A stretch of 64,000 bases of DNA from Sphingobium sp. C100. GTDB taxonomy: Bacteria > Pseudomonadota > Alphaproteobacteria > Sphingomonadales > Sphingomonadaceae. The stretch lies in the NCBI RefSeq assembly GCF_000508185.1, contig NZ_AYOY01000187.1:1-64000 (forward strand). The letters are read 5' to 3'. Of this stretch, positions 45,366-54,981 are shown piece after piece (positions within the stretch are counted from its first letter, which is position 1; each line of letters starts with the position of its first letter). The position numbers and the translations under genes were made by a program. The notes beneath the pieces were generated by a model. That model did not search any database. It saw only the letters and a list, made by a program, of their open reading frames with translations, and was not told the DNA's origin.

Positions 45366-46989
45366 GCTGCGGTGCTCCGTTGTTTGCGGTTTGGGTGCCG
45401 TGGAAGGGGTTGATCACGAACGCGCAATCGTCCGACTTCCTGTCGAGGAATCCCAGCACGCGCAGGCGATCTTCCAGTCTGCGTTCGTTCTCCTTCAAGT
45501 CCGCAAGCGGTGCGGGCAGTGCACTCGACTTGACGTTGAAGGCGGCGCGGACCTCCTCAGGTCCGATGACGATCCTGTATCTCGTCATCAGTCGATTCAG
45601 GAAGTCACCGAACTCCATCGGCATGGTCACGTTCGCCAGCACCAATGCTTCGAGAAATGCGTCGCTCGGCGCGTACCAGGTTCCCGAGCTGCGTTGTGCG
45701 CGCAGCATTCCGATATGCTTGGCGTGGTTCGAGAAGGTCGAAGTGATCGAATGGCCCTTGCTGTTCTGTGCCTGCGTCCGCAATTCGGTCAGCTGCTCCT
45801 CTGGATCTGGCGTCCGGTCGGGATTCGGCGACCAGCTCGGTTTCCAGAGGAAACGCGCTGCGATGAGATCCATCGCCTCCTTTCCTCCAGCCGCGCTGTC
45901 CAGAACCGCCCGCCATTCATCCGATGAGGCGAATGCGTCGATGAACGCTCCGATGGCCTCGACTGGCATGGAGCGGTGGCGCTTGAATTGGTTGGCGGAA
46001 AGCTTGCGGATCGGGTTGTTGCCGGGCGCTCCGAGCACGTCGAGGAAGAACGGGGGAATCGCGACATCATCGCCGATGATGTCTTGGGCGCGTTCCAGGA
46101 TGTAGAGGATCTGCATCAGGCCGCTGACGCGCTCCAAGGGGTCGAGCAGGTTCTCGACTGGGATGTTCTGGAGCGTCAGAAGCGACAGCCAGTCCACGGC
46201 GAGGCGGTCGTAGACGGACGAATTCGGCATCGGAAGATAACCGATATGCGCGTCGCTCACCGAGGCGGTATTCGCTCCGCCAAGCCGTCGAGCGAGACGG
46301 TTCCAGGGGCTGCTCGCGTCGAGCAGACGCTCCTGCACGAGTTTGCCTAGCTCTTCCCGCGACGCCGATCGGTTCAGCATCAGATAAAGCATCTCTCCGG
46401 TGCGGCGCATGAACTTGCGGTCGAGCGAATTCTTGTCGTTAACGTCGGCGAACAACATGTCGGGGCCGAGCGGAAGGATGTGGCGCGACGTCCATCGTTT
46501 TGCCGACTGTGCCTCGATCTCGGCGGTTCGCAGCAGTTCGACCGATCTCGCCATCTCGCCGAATGTGTCGAATTCGTTTTGAAGGAAACCAAGCTCGAGA
46601 CCAGCGTAATCGCGGCTCAGCGTATCAAGCCATGCCTGCCAACGAGCTTTGTCGTCGACGGATTGTCCGTTGGCTATCCGAATGACCTCACGGTCGCGGA
46701 AGAGCATGTGCCGCAAGCCGTTGTTGAGCCGAAGCCGATAGGTGATGACTTCATGTTCGCCCGAATCGGCCGGTGAAACCGCAGTGAACACGGCTTCACC
46801 CTCCGACTTGCGATGAAAGCATATCTGAAGCGCCTCGACGACGGTGAGCCAAGGGGACTGATCATCGTGGAAGAGCAGCCCCCAGATAGCGTATTCGCAC
46901 CAGAGCTTCACGCTGGAGAGGTTCTGCGTCTCCGGCACGCGGACGGCACCCGCCGTTAACTGCAGATGCTGGTTTCGGCTTTTCGTCAT
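45352..46989 (-). CDS. sspG: Phosphorothioation-dependent restriction protein SspG/DptG-like
   Basis: The 545-residue protein has no obvious catalytic motif. Its position between DptF- and DptH-like genes, its size, and features such as LSSVKLWCEYAIWGLLFHD and ANVTMPMEFGDFLNRLMTRYRIVIGPEEV agree with DptG-type proteins. It is probably a structural or coupling subunit of the restriction complex. The start codon overlaps the sspF stop by one base and the 3' end overlaps sspH by 14 bp, so the three are tightly coupled. Confidence 0.8.
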   Translation of the reverse strand: MTKSRNQHLQLTAGAVRVPETQNLSSVKLWCEYAIWGLLFHDDQSPWLTVVEALQICFHRKSEGEAVFTAVSPADSGEHEVITYRLRLNNGLRHMLFRDREVIRIANGQSVDDKARWQAWLDTLSRDYAGLELGFLQNEFDTFGEMARSVELLRTAEIEAQSAKRWTSRHILPLGPDMLFADVNDKNSLDRKFMRRTGEMLYLMLNRSASREELGKLVQERLLDASSPWNRLARRLGGANTASVSDAHIGYLPMPNSSVYDRLAVDWLSLLTLQNIPVENLLDPLERVSGLMQILYILERAQDIIGDDVAIPPFFLDVLGAPGNNPIRKLSANQFKRHRSMPVEAIGAFIDAFASSDEWRAVLDSAAGGKEAMDLIAARFLWKPSWSPNPDRTPDPEEQLTELRTQAQNSKGHSITSTFSNHAKHIGMLRAQRSSGTWYAPSDAFLEALVLANVTMPMEFGDFLNRLMTRYRIVIGPEEVRAAFNVKSSALPAPLADLKENERRLEDRLRVLGFLDRKSDDCAFVINPFHGTQTANNGAPQLVDA

Positions 46990-48848
46990 CAGATTTCGAT
47001 CCTGCTGGCTTGGACCTCACCTTGGGCGCCTAGCGATAGCATTCGCACCACCTCCGGCCCTGGCTCGTCATCCGAATGCATCGACCGTATGGCCGCAATC
47101 GCGACTAGTGCGTAATGCCGGATTTCCTGATGACATTGGCGTGAGAAGCTCGCTGGAAGACTCCCGTTAGCCACGCGCATCAGATATTCAAAGAGAAGAG
47201 GGCGCAGATCCAACTGCGGCATCTTCGACTGCCCCCACATCTTGGGGACTGCAACCCCCAATGCAGGTCGGCGGGTCACCGAATCCTTCGACAGTTTTAC
47301 GGAAAGATTGGTGGAGGATGTCCGATCGACCGCGTCGACTGTGGCTACGCGCCCTGACGGATCGTCAGTCTTGCCGATGGTTCCGGACAGCCACAGATGA
47401 TTGTCGTCCGTCGCCATCATGCCCGTGAGCGCCCGGTTGAGACCACGCACCAGTTGGCGAGTAAAAGGGTCCGTGACGTCTCGGCTAGCGCTGCCGTTCA
47501 GAGCATTGAGCAGTCGCAGGTATTCTCCACCATGATGGAAGATGGTTAGTCGCCAGGGCGTCGCTGCCTCAACGTCTGGGTGGTCGGGCAGCAGGAAGAA
47601 CGCTCGTCGGCGTTGCGCCTCAAGCCCGCGTCGAAAGTTCTTGATCGCGCTGTCGCCTCCGCCTCCGCCGAGATAGTCGCGCCTGAGCGGATCAAACAGC
47701 CTCGTTCCATAAGTCGGCTCCTGGTCGAAAAGCTCGTCATACAGCGTCTTGGGTTCACGTTGGACGAGCATTGCGTCGATCAAATTGTTAGTCTCGAAGC
47801 CGATACCTAGCACCTCGAAGATGCCAAAAACGCGGTTCGCACGCCGACGGTCATCCCGAAGGTTACGCCCCATCGCGTTGTTATAGGGGTTCGTGCTGCC
47901 GTAGTCATTGGACGCCGCCCGCCGCTTTGCGGTGGCACAGTCGAGCAGCGGACGATCCGCGTTCTTCGAATCCCCGAGAATAATGTTCACGACGAGAGTG
48001 AGCAGCTGCCGGATAGGCACGTGCTGATCGTTCGCTGCCGCCAGACGAAGCGATTCTCGAAGGCGGCTACGGAACAAGGACGGCATGCTGTCGCTCGGCA
48101 TCAGCAGCGACCGGTTGAGCCGGATCGGGCAAGGATTCTCCCCCGTCGTTCCCGCGCAGCCAGTGCATGCGCCATCCCAGTCGGGATGGTCGAGCACCGC
48201 ATCGAATATCGCATCGACGGTCTCGCTGCTCCAGGTCCTGCTGAGGTTCATTAGCCGTAGCGACAGAGTGTCGTCTGCCTCGCGCTCGCTTCGGAGCATC
48301 TCGGTCAGGCATTCGTGGAGGTTTTGGTAACCTGTCGCCTCAGGGCCACCAACGTGCACCGCGTCCCGGAAGTATTTCAGTAGCTGGCCGTCATTGGCGG
48401 CGACCAGATAGAGAGCGTCGGTGTTCTCTCCAAGAAGGGCCCCTGCGAAGCTCTGTAGTTCGGCGAGCTTCTCGCTATCGGAGATTTCACTGAGATCACG
48501 GATGACGCGCAGCTCGCGTCCATCGGAGCGCGCGATCTTGAGGACGCCCTCCAGCCCGGGCCAACTGCTCAATGCGTCGGGATAGTGGTCCTGCAGATAG
48601 CGTCGGATGTGAAAGGTCTTGCCGTCGCCGGCGGTTCCGGTGAGGATCACGTTTCGACCGACACCGGACAACTCGGATTCGATGTCATTGAGACGGGGTG
48701 CTTCCGTGCTGATGCTAGCAATGCCATAATCTCGCTCCGCCTGCCGGACATTTTCGTCGCAAAGACTGTCCGAGGCTGCCACAGGCCCGTAGGTGGCGAG
48801 GAAGTCGATCAGCCTATTGCGGTCCTGAGCCCCCGTCACAGGTGGCAC
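46989..48848 (-). CDS. sspF: Phosphorothioation-dependent restriction protein SspF/DptF-like P-loop ATPase
   Basis: The 619-residue protein has a Walker A motif ILTGTAGDGKT at about residues 68-78, a Walker-B-like DALYLVAANDGQLL stretch, and a Cys cluster (CTGCAGTTGENPC) that could bind zinc. This matches DptF. The start is GTG and overlaps sspD by 13 bp, placing the modification and restriction halves in one transcript. It likely supplies an ATP-driven step in restriction of unmodified phage DNA. Confidence 0.83.
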   Translation of the reverse strand: MPPVTGAQDRNRLIDFLATYGPVAASDSLCDENVRQAERDYGIASISTEAPRLNDIESELSGVGRNVILTGTAGDGKTFHIRRYLQDHYPDALSSWPGLEGVLKIARSDGRELRVIRDLSEISDSEKLAELQSFAGALLGENTDALYLVAANDGQLLKYFRDAVHVGGPEATGYQNLHECLTEMLRSEREADDTLSLRLMNLSRTWSSETVDAIFDAVLDHPDWDGACTGCAGTTGENPCPIRLNRSLLMPSDSMPSLFRSRLRESLRLAAANDQHVPIRQLLTLVVNIILGDSKNADRPLLDCATAKRRAASNDYGSTNPYNNAMGRNLRDDRRRANRVFGIFEVLGIGFETNNLIDAMLVQREPKTLYDELFDQEPTYGTRLFDPLRRDYLGGGGGDSAIKNFRRGLEAQRRRAFFLLPDHPDVEAATPWRLTIFHHGGEYLRLLNALNGSASRDVTDPFTRQLVRGLNRALTGMMATDDNHLWLSGTIGKTDDPSGRVATVDAVDRTSSTNLSVKLSKDSVTRRPALGVAVPKMWGQSKMPQLDLRPLLFEYLMRVANGSLPASFSRQCHQEIRHYALVAIAAIRSMHSDDEPGPEVVRMLSLGAQGEVQASRIEI

Positions 48849-49660
48849 ACTGCGCAGCCGTCCTCTGACTTCGCTGATACCGCTCTCCGGGGCATGCGCT
48901 CGACGTCATCCAATGATCGGCCGTCCACCCAGGTATATTTCCGCCCCCGCTTCATCGTCTCGTATGCCTTCGACTTTTCGTAGAGTTCGGGATGCTTCTC
49001 CTTGAGCCCCTGCCACTCGCCGATCTGCTGATAGAAGCAGAAGTAGCAGCCCGAACGGCTGCGCCACTCATAGTATTCCGGGAGGCCCAGGCCCGCGCTG
49101 TCGAGGATGCGGCCGACCTCGGCGAGGTCAATACCGTCGTCGCGATAGGGATAGACAGGTGTGATGTTCGGGCGTTCGGAGATCACGACGGGTTTCGCTC
49201 CCGCGGTGCCGCTGCCCAAATAACCAGAGCGGTTTTCGTCCGCCCTGATGCCTATGTAAGAATAGGCCCTGTCCGTTCCGACGAACTTTTCGAATGGCGC
49301 AATCTTCATGATGCGTGTGCACCACCGCGCGCGCGGGCTAGGGAGGAATCCTGCAAAATGCTCGTAGAGTGCGATGTCGAAAGCGGTTCGACCCGGCTTT
49401 TCGGCGACGTCAAACAGGTCGAGGGCCGAAACCCGATTGATCTCGATTCCGAGCACGTTTTCAAGACGGTCGAGATAGTCGTAGGTTTCGGGCAGTTCAA
49501 CGCCAGTGTCCGAGAACACGTATTCGAACCGAATCTCGGGGTTGCGCTGACGCAGATAGACAGCGAGCGCAGATGAGTCCTTCCCGCCGGACACCGGAAC
49601 GATGTGCCGAGCCTGATCATCGGCCAATGCGTCGTCGATGTGAGCAACAGTTGCAGTCAT
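48836..49660 (-). CDS. sspD: SspD: PAPS-reductase-family ATP pyrophosphatase of the phosphorothioation system
   Basis: The 274-residue protein has the PP-loop SGGKDS at residues 24-29 and SDTGVELPETYDYL. ARWCTRIMKI (Cys114) and two CxxC pairs, GCYFCF (205, 208) and CAVC at the extreme C terminus (269, 272), could hold an iron-sulfur cluster as in DndC. It would activate the DNA backbone with ATP so that sulfur from SspA can be inserted. It is about half the length of DndC, in line with the SspD type. It overlaps sspC by 4 bp and sspF by 13 bp. Confidence 0.88.
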   Translation of the reverse strand: MTATVAHIDDALADDQARHIVPVSGGKDSSALAVYLRQRNPEIRFEYVFSDTGVELPETYDYLDRLENVLGIEINRVSALDLFDVAEKPGRTAFDIALYEHFAGFLPSPRARWCTRIMKIAPFEKFVGTDRAYSYIGIRADENRSGYLGSGTAGAKPVVISERPNITPVYPYRDDGIDLAEVGRILDSAGLGLPEYYEWRSRSGCYFCFYQQIGEWQGLKEKHPELYEKSKAYETMKRGRKYTWVDGRSLDDVERMPRRAVSAKSEDGCAVCHL

Positions 49661-52600
49661 GCTCGCCCCCCGTTTTTTCTGATACCTGGTCCGGAATGTG
49701 CAGGTAGATCATCCATTTGTGCAAGCAGATTGGTGAGATCTGAAAGCCGCGCCTCGATGATCGGCCTCAATTCGTTCTGCGGATTTGACGTGTCGATGGC
49801 GGCAGTCTCGATCCGCTCCCGCGCTTCGCGGAGCGCGGCGCGGAACTGCGGCGCCGTGCGATCATCCCACTTGTCCAGCCCACACTGCAGCAGGATCGAA
49901 CTCAAGGCGGTCGCGAACGATTTCGGCGAGAAGCGCTCGTTCGCCGTCTCGACAGCCTTGCGCAAGACGGCCTTGTCGCTGATGCGAAGATCTGCGCGCT
50001 GTTCCATCGCGCGACTATCAAAGCAGGCGGCCCAATTCTTCACCGCTGACAAAAGGTCATCGCCGCCACCTTCGATGCGAAAGGCTTCGGCCAGAACAGA
50101 CATGGCTTCGGTGGCATACTGTTCCGATAGTCCGTCGATGCATTTACGCGCACGTTCGACCTTCGGGATGATCGTCATGTCGCCCTTCGCGGCGCCAAAC
50201 GCTGCAGGGATATGGTGGAAGATCATTTCGACCGGATCTCCACCGGCATCGATCGCCCGCAGAAGTGCCTTGGCGGGCGCGTCCAGCTTCTGCGTCCGCC
50301 GCGAGCCCTCCGGCACGCCCGCCCGCCATTGGCCGATGGCGTCGTACGCCGCCCGGATAAGTTCGTCCTCGGCGCCGGGCTGTTCGTGGGTAAAGGCGTA
50401 GGACAGCTCACGCAGATAGTTGATAACCTTCAGGTCGGTCGCTTCGACTCTAATCGCGACGGCGTCCGAGTTCATGACGAGTTGGTCGAACTGGAAGCCC
50501 AGCACGTCGGGAAGGTAGATACCATCGATGTAGAGCGCGACGGCGCGCGCGAAGGCGCGGTAGCCTGCCGCGATGATGAGCGGCATCACCGCGCGCGGCA
50601 CGCCGTAGTTAGGCGCAGCAAGCCGCTTTACCAGGGCGGATAGGGGCTTGCCACGAGAGTCTGTCGGCTCGCGAAGGAACACGGCGATCTCGGTCCACAC
50701 TGCGGATAGGCCCTCGTCGCTGATTTCTTCCAGATGCGCGAAGCCCCAACCGATGCCGTCGAACCGGTGCAATCCGGTGCGCTCAAGGACAGTGCGGTAG
50801 ATAGACGCCTCAGCTCCCTTGTCGTCGGCCGCGTAGCCGAGTCCTTCCCGCTCGGCATGCTCGAGAATTGCGCCGACCACGCGAACACGAGCGGTCTGCA
50901 TCGTTCGTGAAGCGACGTCGCGCATAAGCTGTTCGTTGGCGATGCGTGGGGTCAGACGATACCAGCGGTCTAGCAGCGACGAAGCTGCGATCGAACCGGG
51001 GCGGTCCCCGGACACGTCGAGCTGTTTGCCCTCGGACCACCAGATTGCCGCCGAAGCCCTCGGATCGAGCAGCGAGCGCAGGAGGGTGGCGAGGTGCTCG
51101 AAGGCGACCGACTGCAGTTCGTCCAACTCGGTCGTGACCATCGGGTCGCTGGCAATGAACTCCCGGTCCTCCCGCAGTGCCTCTAGGGCCATGATCTCGA
51201 CCGCAGCGCTTTCGACGTCGACGGGAAGCACGGGAATTACAAGGATGCGCCCGACTTTGATATCATCACCCGCGGCCACGGTTGCCGCCTCAATGTCGGA
51301 CACGCTGCGGGCGAGTACGTATTCGATGTGGCAACCATCACCCGATCGCTGCGAGGTTGTGATCGCCCCTGGCTCGACATATGCGCCGTCGAAGAAGCGG
51401 TTGACCCCGTGACGCGCGTTGTGTCCGGGCGCGCGCAGGCTGGGCGCTGGGAAGCGATCGTCGAGGAACTGCTTCAGGTCGAACCCGTAGGCCTGCTTTT
51501 CCCGCTCCTCCCGCACCCTGATGGCGACGTCAATATCCGCTCCGTGCCAAACCGCGACGTCGTCGTTGTTGCGACGCCAGAGGAGCAGCTTTGCGTCTAT
51601 GAGTGCGGATACGGCGCAGGTAACGGCGGCCGGCTTAACTCCCGGTCGCAAGACGGCCAACTCTAGGACGTCGCGCGGAAGGCGACGCCGCTCACCGCTG
51701 GTGCCGAGCTGGAGCAGACAGGCCGCGGCGAGAGCTTCACGCTGGAGCTCGTCTGATGCGCGTGAACGCGCGCTCTCGGTTTCAACCCAGCGCCGGTATG
51801 CGCCACCGATGCCAACGTCGCCGCGCAGCGCATCGGAGAATGCAGTGTAGATTTGCTCGACGCCCACTGTCGACGACAGGTCCGTCTCGCGAAGAAAGCT
51901 GAACAGACTGCGCTCGTGCTGTCCAACCCGTGCAGCGAGGATAGGTAGGATCTGCAGAGCTCCTGCCGTCAATGGCCGCGCGTCGCTTATTGTCTCGGCG
52001 ATCACCGCCTCGTCCGACATTCCGTCGAACCACCGCGCTTCCCGAGCTCGATCGATGGTCTCGGCCGTTACCTTGCCTTTGGGCTGGCTGGGACGCAGAT
52101 CGGCGACCACCTGTCCGATCAGCCGGTATATTTCTTGGCTATCCTCGATCATGCGAACGACGGCGAAACGACCCTCGACTTTACGCCACTCACTGCGGGT
52201 CGTCTCGTTGAGCCTGGAAGCATAGGACAGCAGGTTCTGGTGGAGCAGCAAGGTCAGGCTCATTGTCGGCCCGCTCGCGCGGGCCACACGCTCGGCGAGC
52301 CGCTGCAGCGTATCGAGCTCGTCCGGTCGGCCGCTACCAACGATTCCTTCGAGATGCCGACCGAACTCGTCCCAGATGATCGCCACGTGGTCCCATCCGC
52401 CGCTTCGCATGGCTTTTCCGAAGCCGTCCACGGTCTGCGGCTTGGATGCCATCCCGAGTCCCTCGGCTATAGCCGCGAGTGGATCCGTGACATGACCCGA
52501 TAGAGTGATGACGAGACCGCGGCGCTCCGCTTCGAGCCGCTCGGCCAGTATGCCGTGCAGGCTTATGTCCAGTTCCTCGAACGCGCGAAGCAATCCGCTA

Positions 52601-52827
52601 ACGACGGCGCTGTCTGAGGTCTCGTTACGCACGGCGAGTGCGGCGACGCCGGCAGCTAGGCTCTTTCCACTCCCGTAAGGGGCGATGACCATGGTCGCAG
52701 CGCCTTGTGTCAAGACTGCGGATAGGACAGCCGTTGCGCGTTGTGTAGGTCGATAGTGTGCGAACCGCTCGGGCTGACTGAGATCCTCGACAAGGCTCAT
52801 CGACCGGAAGAAGTCGTCGCGGATCAT
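49657..52827 (-). CDS. sspC: SspC: large P-loop ATPase of the phosphorothioation system
   Basis: The 1056-residue protein has Walker A APYGSGKS at residues 49-56 and Walker B HVAIIWDEFGRHLEG near residue 165. RPTQRATAVLSAVLTQGA leads into the ATPase domain. The remainder is mostly helical and not recognisable. Its place between the DUF4007 gene and the PAPS-reductase gene identifies it as SspC. The ATG at 52827 overlaps the sspB stop (ATGA), so the longer frame to 52956 is rejected. SspC is required for modification; its ATP use may drive nicking or DNA handling. Confidence 0.82.
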   Translation of the reverse strand: MIRDDFFRSMSLVEDLSQPERFAHYRPTQRATAVLSAVLTQGAATMVIAPYGSGKSLAAGVAALAVRNETSDSAVVSGLLRAFEELDISLHGILAERLEAERRGLVITLSGHVTDPLAAIAEGLGMASKPQTVDGFGKAMRSGGWDHVAIIWDEFGRHLEGIVGSGRPDELDTLQRLAERVARASGPTMSLTLLLHQNLLSYASRLNETTRSEWRKVEGRFAVVRMIEDSQEIYRLIGQVVADLRPSQPKGKVTAETIDRAREARWFDGMSDEAVIAETISDARPLTAGALQILPILAARVGQHERSLFSFLRETDLSSTVGVEQIYTAFSDALRGDVGIGGAYRRWVETESARSRASDELQREALAAACLLQLGTSGERRRLPRDVLELAVLRPGVKPAAVTCAVSALIDAKLLLWRRNNDDVAVWHGADIDVAIRVREEREKQAYGFDLKQFLDDRFPAPSLRAPGHNARHGVNRFFDGAYVEPGAITTSQRSGDGCHIEYVLARSVSDIEAATVAAGDDIKVGRILVIPVLPVDVESAAVEIMALEALREDREFIASDPMVTTELDELQSVAFEHLATLLRSLLDPRASAAIWWSEGKQLDVSGDRPGSIAASSLLDRWYRLTPRIANEQLMRDVASRTMQTARVRVVGAILEHAEREGLGYAADDKGAEASIYRTVLERTGLHRFDGIGWGFAHLEEISDEGLSAVWTEIAVFLREPTDSRGKPLSALVKRLAAPNYGVPRAVMPLIIAAGYRAFARAVALYIDGIYLPDVLGFQFDQLVMNSDAVAIRVEATDLKVINYLRELSYAFTHEQPGAEDELIRAAYDAIGQWRAGVPEGSRRTQKLDAPAKALLRAIDAGGDPVEMIFHHIPAAFGAAKGDMTIIPKVERARKCIDGLSEQYATEAMSVLAEAFRIEGGGDDLLSAVKNWAACFDSRAMEQRADLRISDKAVLRKAVETANERFSPKSFATALSSILLQCGLDKWDDRTAPQFRAALREARERIETAAIDTSNPQNELRPIIEARLSDLTNLLAQMDDLPAHSGPGIRKNGGRA

Positions 52828-53732
52828 GCCGCAGTCCTCGTCGCCCGGCTCTTGACGCGCGCGTAGAGCTCGGCGAGCCATGCGTCGGGATCGCGCGGGG
52901 AGACGACTAGATGCCGTTCGCCTGCGGACGTCTCGACCCCGACTCTGCCGGACCATCGTTCCCCTCCGATTTTTCCAACCATCTCCTCGATAGCATCAAA
53001 ACCCATGCACAATATGCGGCCCGGGCCGCCCCGAACCGAAGCGAGCTCGCGCAGCGACAAGGCCGATTTGTCTAAGTCTCCGCTGAGGATAGAGGCGCTC
53101 GCCAAAAATGCCTCAACCGGAACGGCGTGGGGATTGCGCGTACGTTCAAAACGATTGACAGCGTCGTGGCGAATGATGAGGCCAAGCTCGCGTAGCGGGC
53201 AGGCGCCAACGTCGGCAGGATCGACCACATCCACGCCGGGGCGGGCGGCATACGAGCCGACGAGACACGCGATCTCGCGCTGCGCCGCACCGGGGGTAGC
53301 GGGGCGAATGGCGTGGCTGCGTGTGAACTGCAGGAATGCGTCGGTGCACGCTACGCGGTCGAAGATCCGGTCCGTGTGGTCGTTGAAAAACCACGACCAC
53401 ACGGTACCTTCCCGGCGTGCGAGGGCAAGATGCAGGAACCACCACGTTCCGGGCAGCTCGAAATACGGGTCATGTTCCAGGATCAATGCATTAAGGGGGC
53501 TGGGTTCGATGGCGCTCCGCCTTCCTTCCCGGGGGGCACCAATCCCAGTCATGTCGAGCCAGTAGCCAAGCGAGTCTACCATCTTAGACCCAAGGCCCAG
53601 ATCGTCGGCGGTCACAGCGTTCGCTACGAAAGACCCTTCGTCCCTCAAGCGTGATGCTCCCTTGGGCAGCCAGCCATATCTCACCGGGAAGGTGGCGTGG
53701 CCACCATATTGGAAGCGGATCAGATTGCTCAT
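52824..53732 (-). CDS. sspB: SspB: DUF4007 family protein, DNA nickase component
   Basis: The 302-residue protein starts with the DUF4007 pattern GHATFPVRYGWLPKGASRL, then DLGLGSKMVDSLGYWLDMTG and LPGTWWFLHLALAR. In the SspABCD pathway the DUF4007 protein SspB nicks one DNA strand so that a single-strand phosphorothioate can be installed. It overlaps sspA by 4 bp at its start and sspC by 4 bp at its end. Confidence 0.87.
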   Translation of the reverse strand: MSNLIRFQYGGHATFPVRYGWLPKGASRLRDEGSFVANAVTADDLGLGSKMVDSLGYWLDMTGIGAPREGRRSAIEPSPLNALILEHDPYFELPGTWWFLHLALARREGTVWSWFFNDHTDRIFDRVACTDAFLQFTRSHAIRPATPGAAQREIACLVGSYAARPGVDVVDPADVGACPLRELGLIIRHDAVNRFERTRNPHAVPVEAFLASASILSGDLDKSALSLRELASVRGGPGRILCMGFDAIEEMVGKIGGERWSGRVGVETSAGERHLVVSPRDPDAWLAELYARVKSRATRTAA

Positions 53733-54919
53733 TCGAACATACTCATCGTGCGGGTGAGACGTGCTATTGTGGCGACCACGGTGTCGATCTCCTCAATGGT
53801 GTTGAGGGGCGACACGGCGAAGCGGATTGTGGAGAACGCCTCCGCTTCGGTCATTCCCATCGCTAGCAGGACATGTGAAGGGGTCGGCCTCATACTCGAG
53901 CAGGCGGATCCCTGCGAGACCATGATGCCCTCGGCATCGAGTTGCGCGACCATAGCCATACCGTCAATGCCGGTGAATGTAACGCTGCTCGTATTCGGCA
54001 GGCGCTCGGCCTTCGCGCCGTTCACCCTAGCGTTCGGGACCCGTTCGACTAGCTGCTGCTCCAATCGGTCGCGCAGCTTCCGCATGCGATTTACATCCAC
54101 GAGAAAGGTGGAAGCCCGCGCTGAACACGCTGCGGATAGGCCAGCGATCAATGCGACGGGTTCGGTGCCTGCGCGTCGACCGCGCTGCTGATCTCCACCG
54201 TGGACCAGCGGACCAATGCGGTCTTCTCCCATCTTAGTGATTATCGCGCCAATACCCATTGGAGCGTGAAGTTTATGCCCGGATATTGACACAACATCGG
54301 GGGCTCCGCGCCCCACCCCGACCGAAATCTTGCCGAAGGCTTGCGCTGCATCTGAATGAAATAGAATGCCCGTACGGCCTTCCAGAAGGTCGGCGATCGC
54401 TGCAATGGGCTGCATCACCCCCGTTTCGCTATTCGCCGACTGGATGGATAGAACAACTGGTCTGTCCACACACGCCAAGGTCGTCTCCAGATCGTCGAGA
54501 CGAATCACTCCATCGGCGTCAACGCCGATCACCGAGACACTGACGCCCTGGCTGGAAAGCGCGCGCGCTGTCGCCAGCACCGATGGATGCTCGACTTCAG
54601 TCGTCACCAGCGTGGCACCCATCGTGACGGCCGCATGCAGAACCGTGTTGTTGGCTTCAGTGCATCCAGATGTGAAGGTCACCGTCTCGTCAGACGATCC
54701 ATTGACCAGCGAGCTTACGGCATCGCAAGCATCAGTGACGATCCCGCGTGCTATCGCACCTCCATGGTGAGTGCTGGACGGGTTCCCCGCCTCCCGCAGC
54801 GCCGCGGTCACTGCCTCGATGACTACGCCAGTCGTTGTTGTATTAGCATTCGCGTCAATATTGATCACGCGATTACTGTGATCGACGCAGGAATTATCTT
54901 TCGTATTCAATTCAAACAT
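53729..54919 (-). CDS. sspA: SspA: cysteine desulfurase supplying sulfur for DNA phosphorothioation
   Basis: This class V PLP enzyme of about 396 residues belongs to the NifS/IscS group. It has NIDANANTTTT, NPSSTHHGG, FTSGCTEANNTVL, HSDAAQAFGK, the Schiff-base Lys in SISGHKLHAPMG, RRAGTEPV, and the persulfide Cys in VSQGSACSSMRP. The frame is open to 55045, but a likely promoter lies at 54953-54981, and the protein fold begins near NRVINIDANA, so the ATG at 54919 (or 54931) is preferred. It heads the ssp operon. Confidence 0.88.
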   Translation of the reverse strand: MFELNTKDNSCVDHSNRVINIDANANTTTTGVVIEAVTAALREAGNPSSTHHGGAIARGIVTDACDAVSSLVNGSSDETVTFTSGCTEANNTVLHAAVTMGATLVTTEVEHPSVLATARALSSQGVSVSVIGVDADGVIRLDDLETTLACVDRPVVLSIQSANSETGVMQPIAAIADLLEGRTGILFHSDAAQAFGKISVGVGRGAPDVVSISGHKLHAPMGIGAIITKMGEDRIGPLVHGGDQQRGRRAGTEPVALIAGLSAACSARASTFLVDVNRMRKLRDRLEQQLVERVPNARVNGAKAERLPNTSSVTFTGIDGMAMVAQLDAEGIMVSQGSACSSMRPTPSHVLLAMGMTEAEAFSTIRFAVSPLNTIEEIDTVVATIARLTRTMSMFE

Positions 54920-54952
54920 TTCAACCCGCATCGGAAATTTATGACTCAAAAC

Positions 54953-54981
54953 AGTATATGAGACAAATGCCATTAGGCAAA
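54953..54981 (-). promoter_or_regulatory. Candidate promoter of the ssp operon
   Basis: On the minus strand TTTGCC and TATACT are 17 bp apart (-35 and -10 like), placing a transcript start a few bases before the sspA ATG codons. The local sequence is AT-rich. It agrees with choosing a downstream sspA start. Confidence 0.4.

Noticed and set aside
38158-54919. A classical DndABCDE system
   Set aside because: There is no DndB, DndD-type SMC protein or small DndE; DUF4007 and the short PAPS-reductase protein indicate the Ssp pathway instead.
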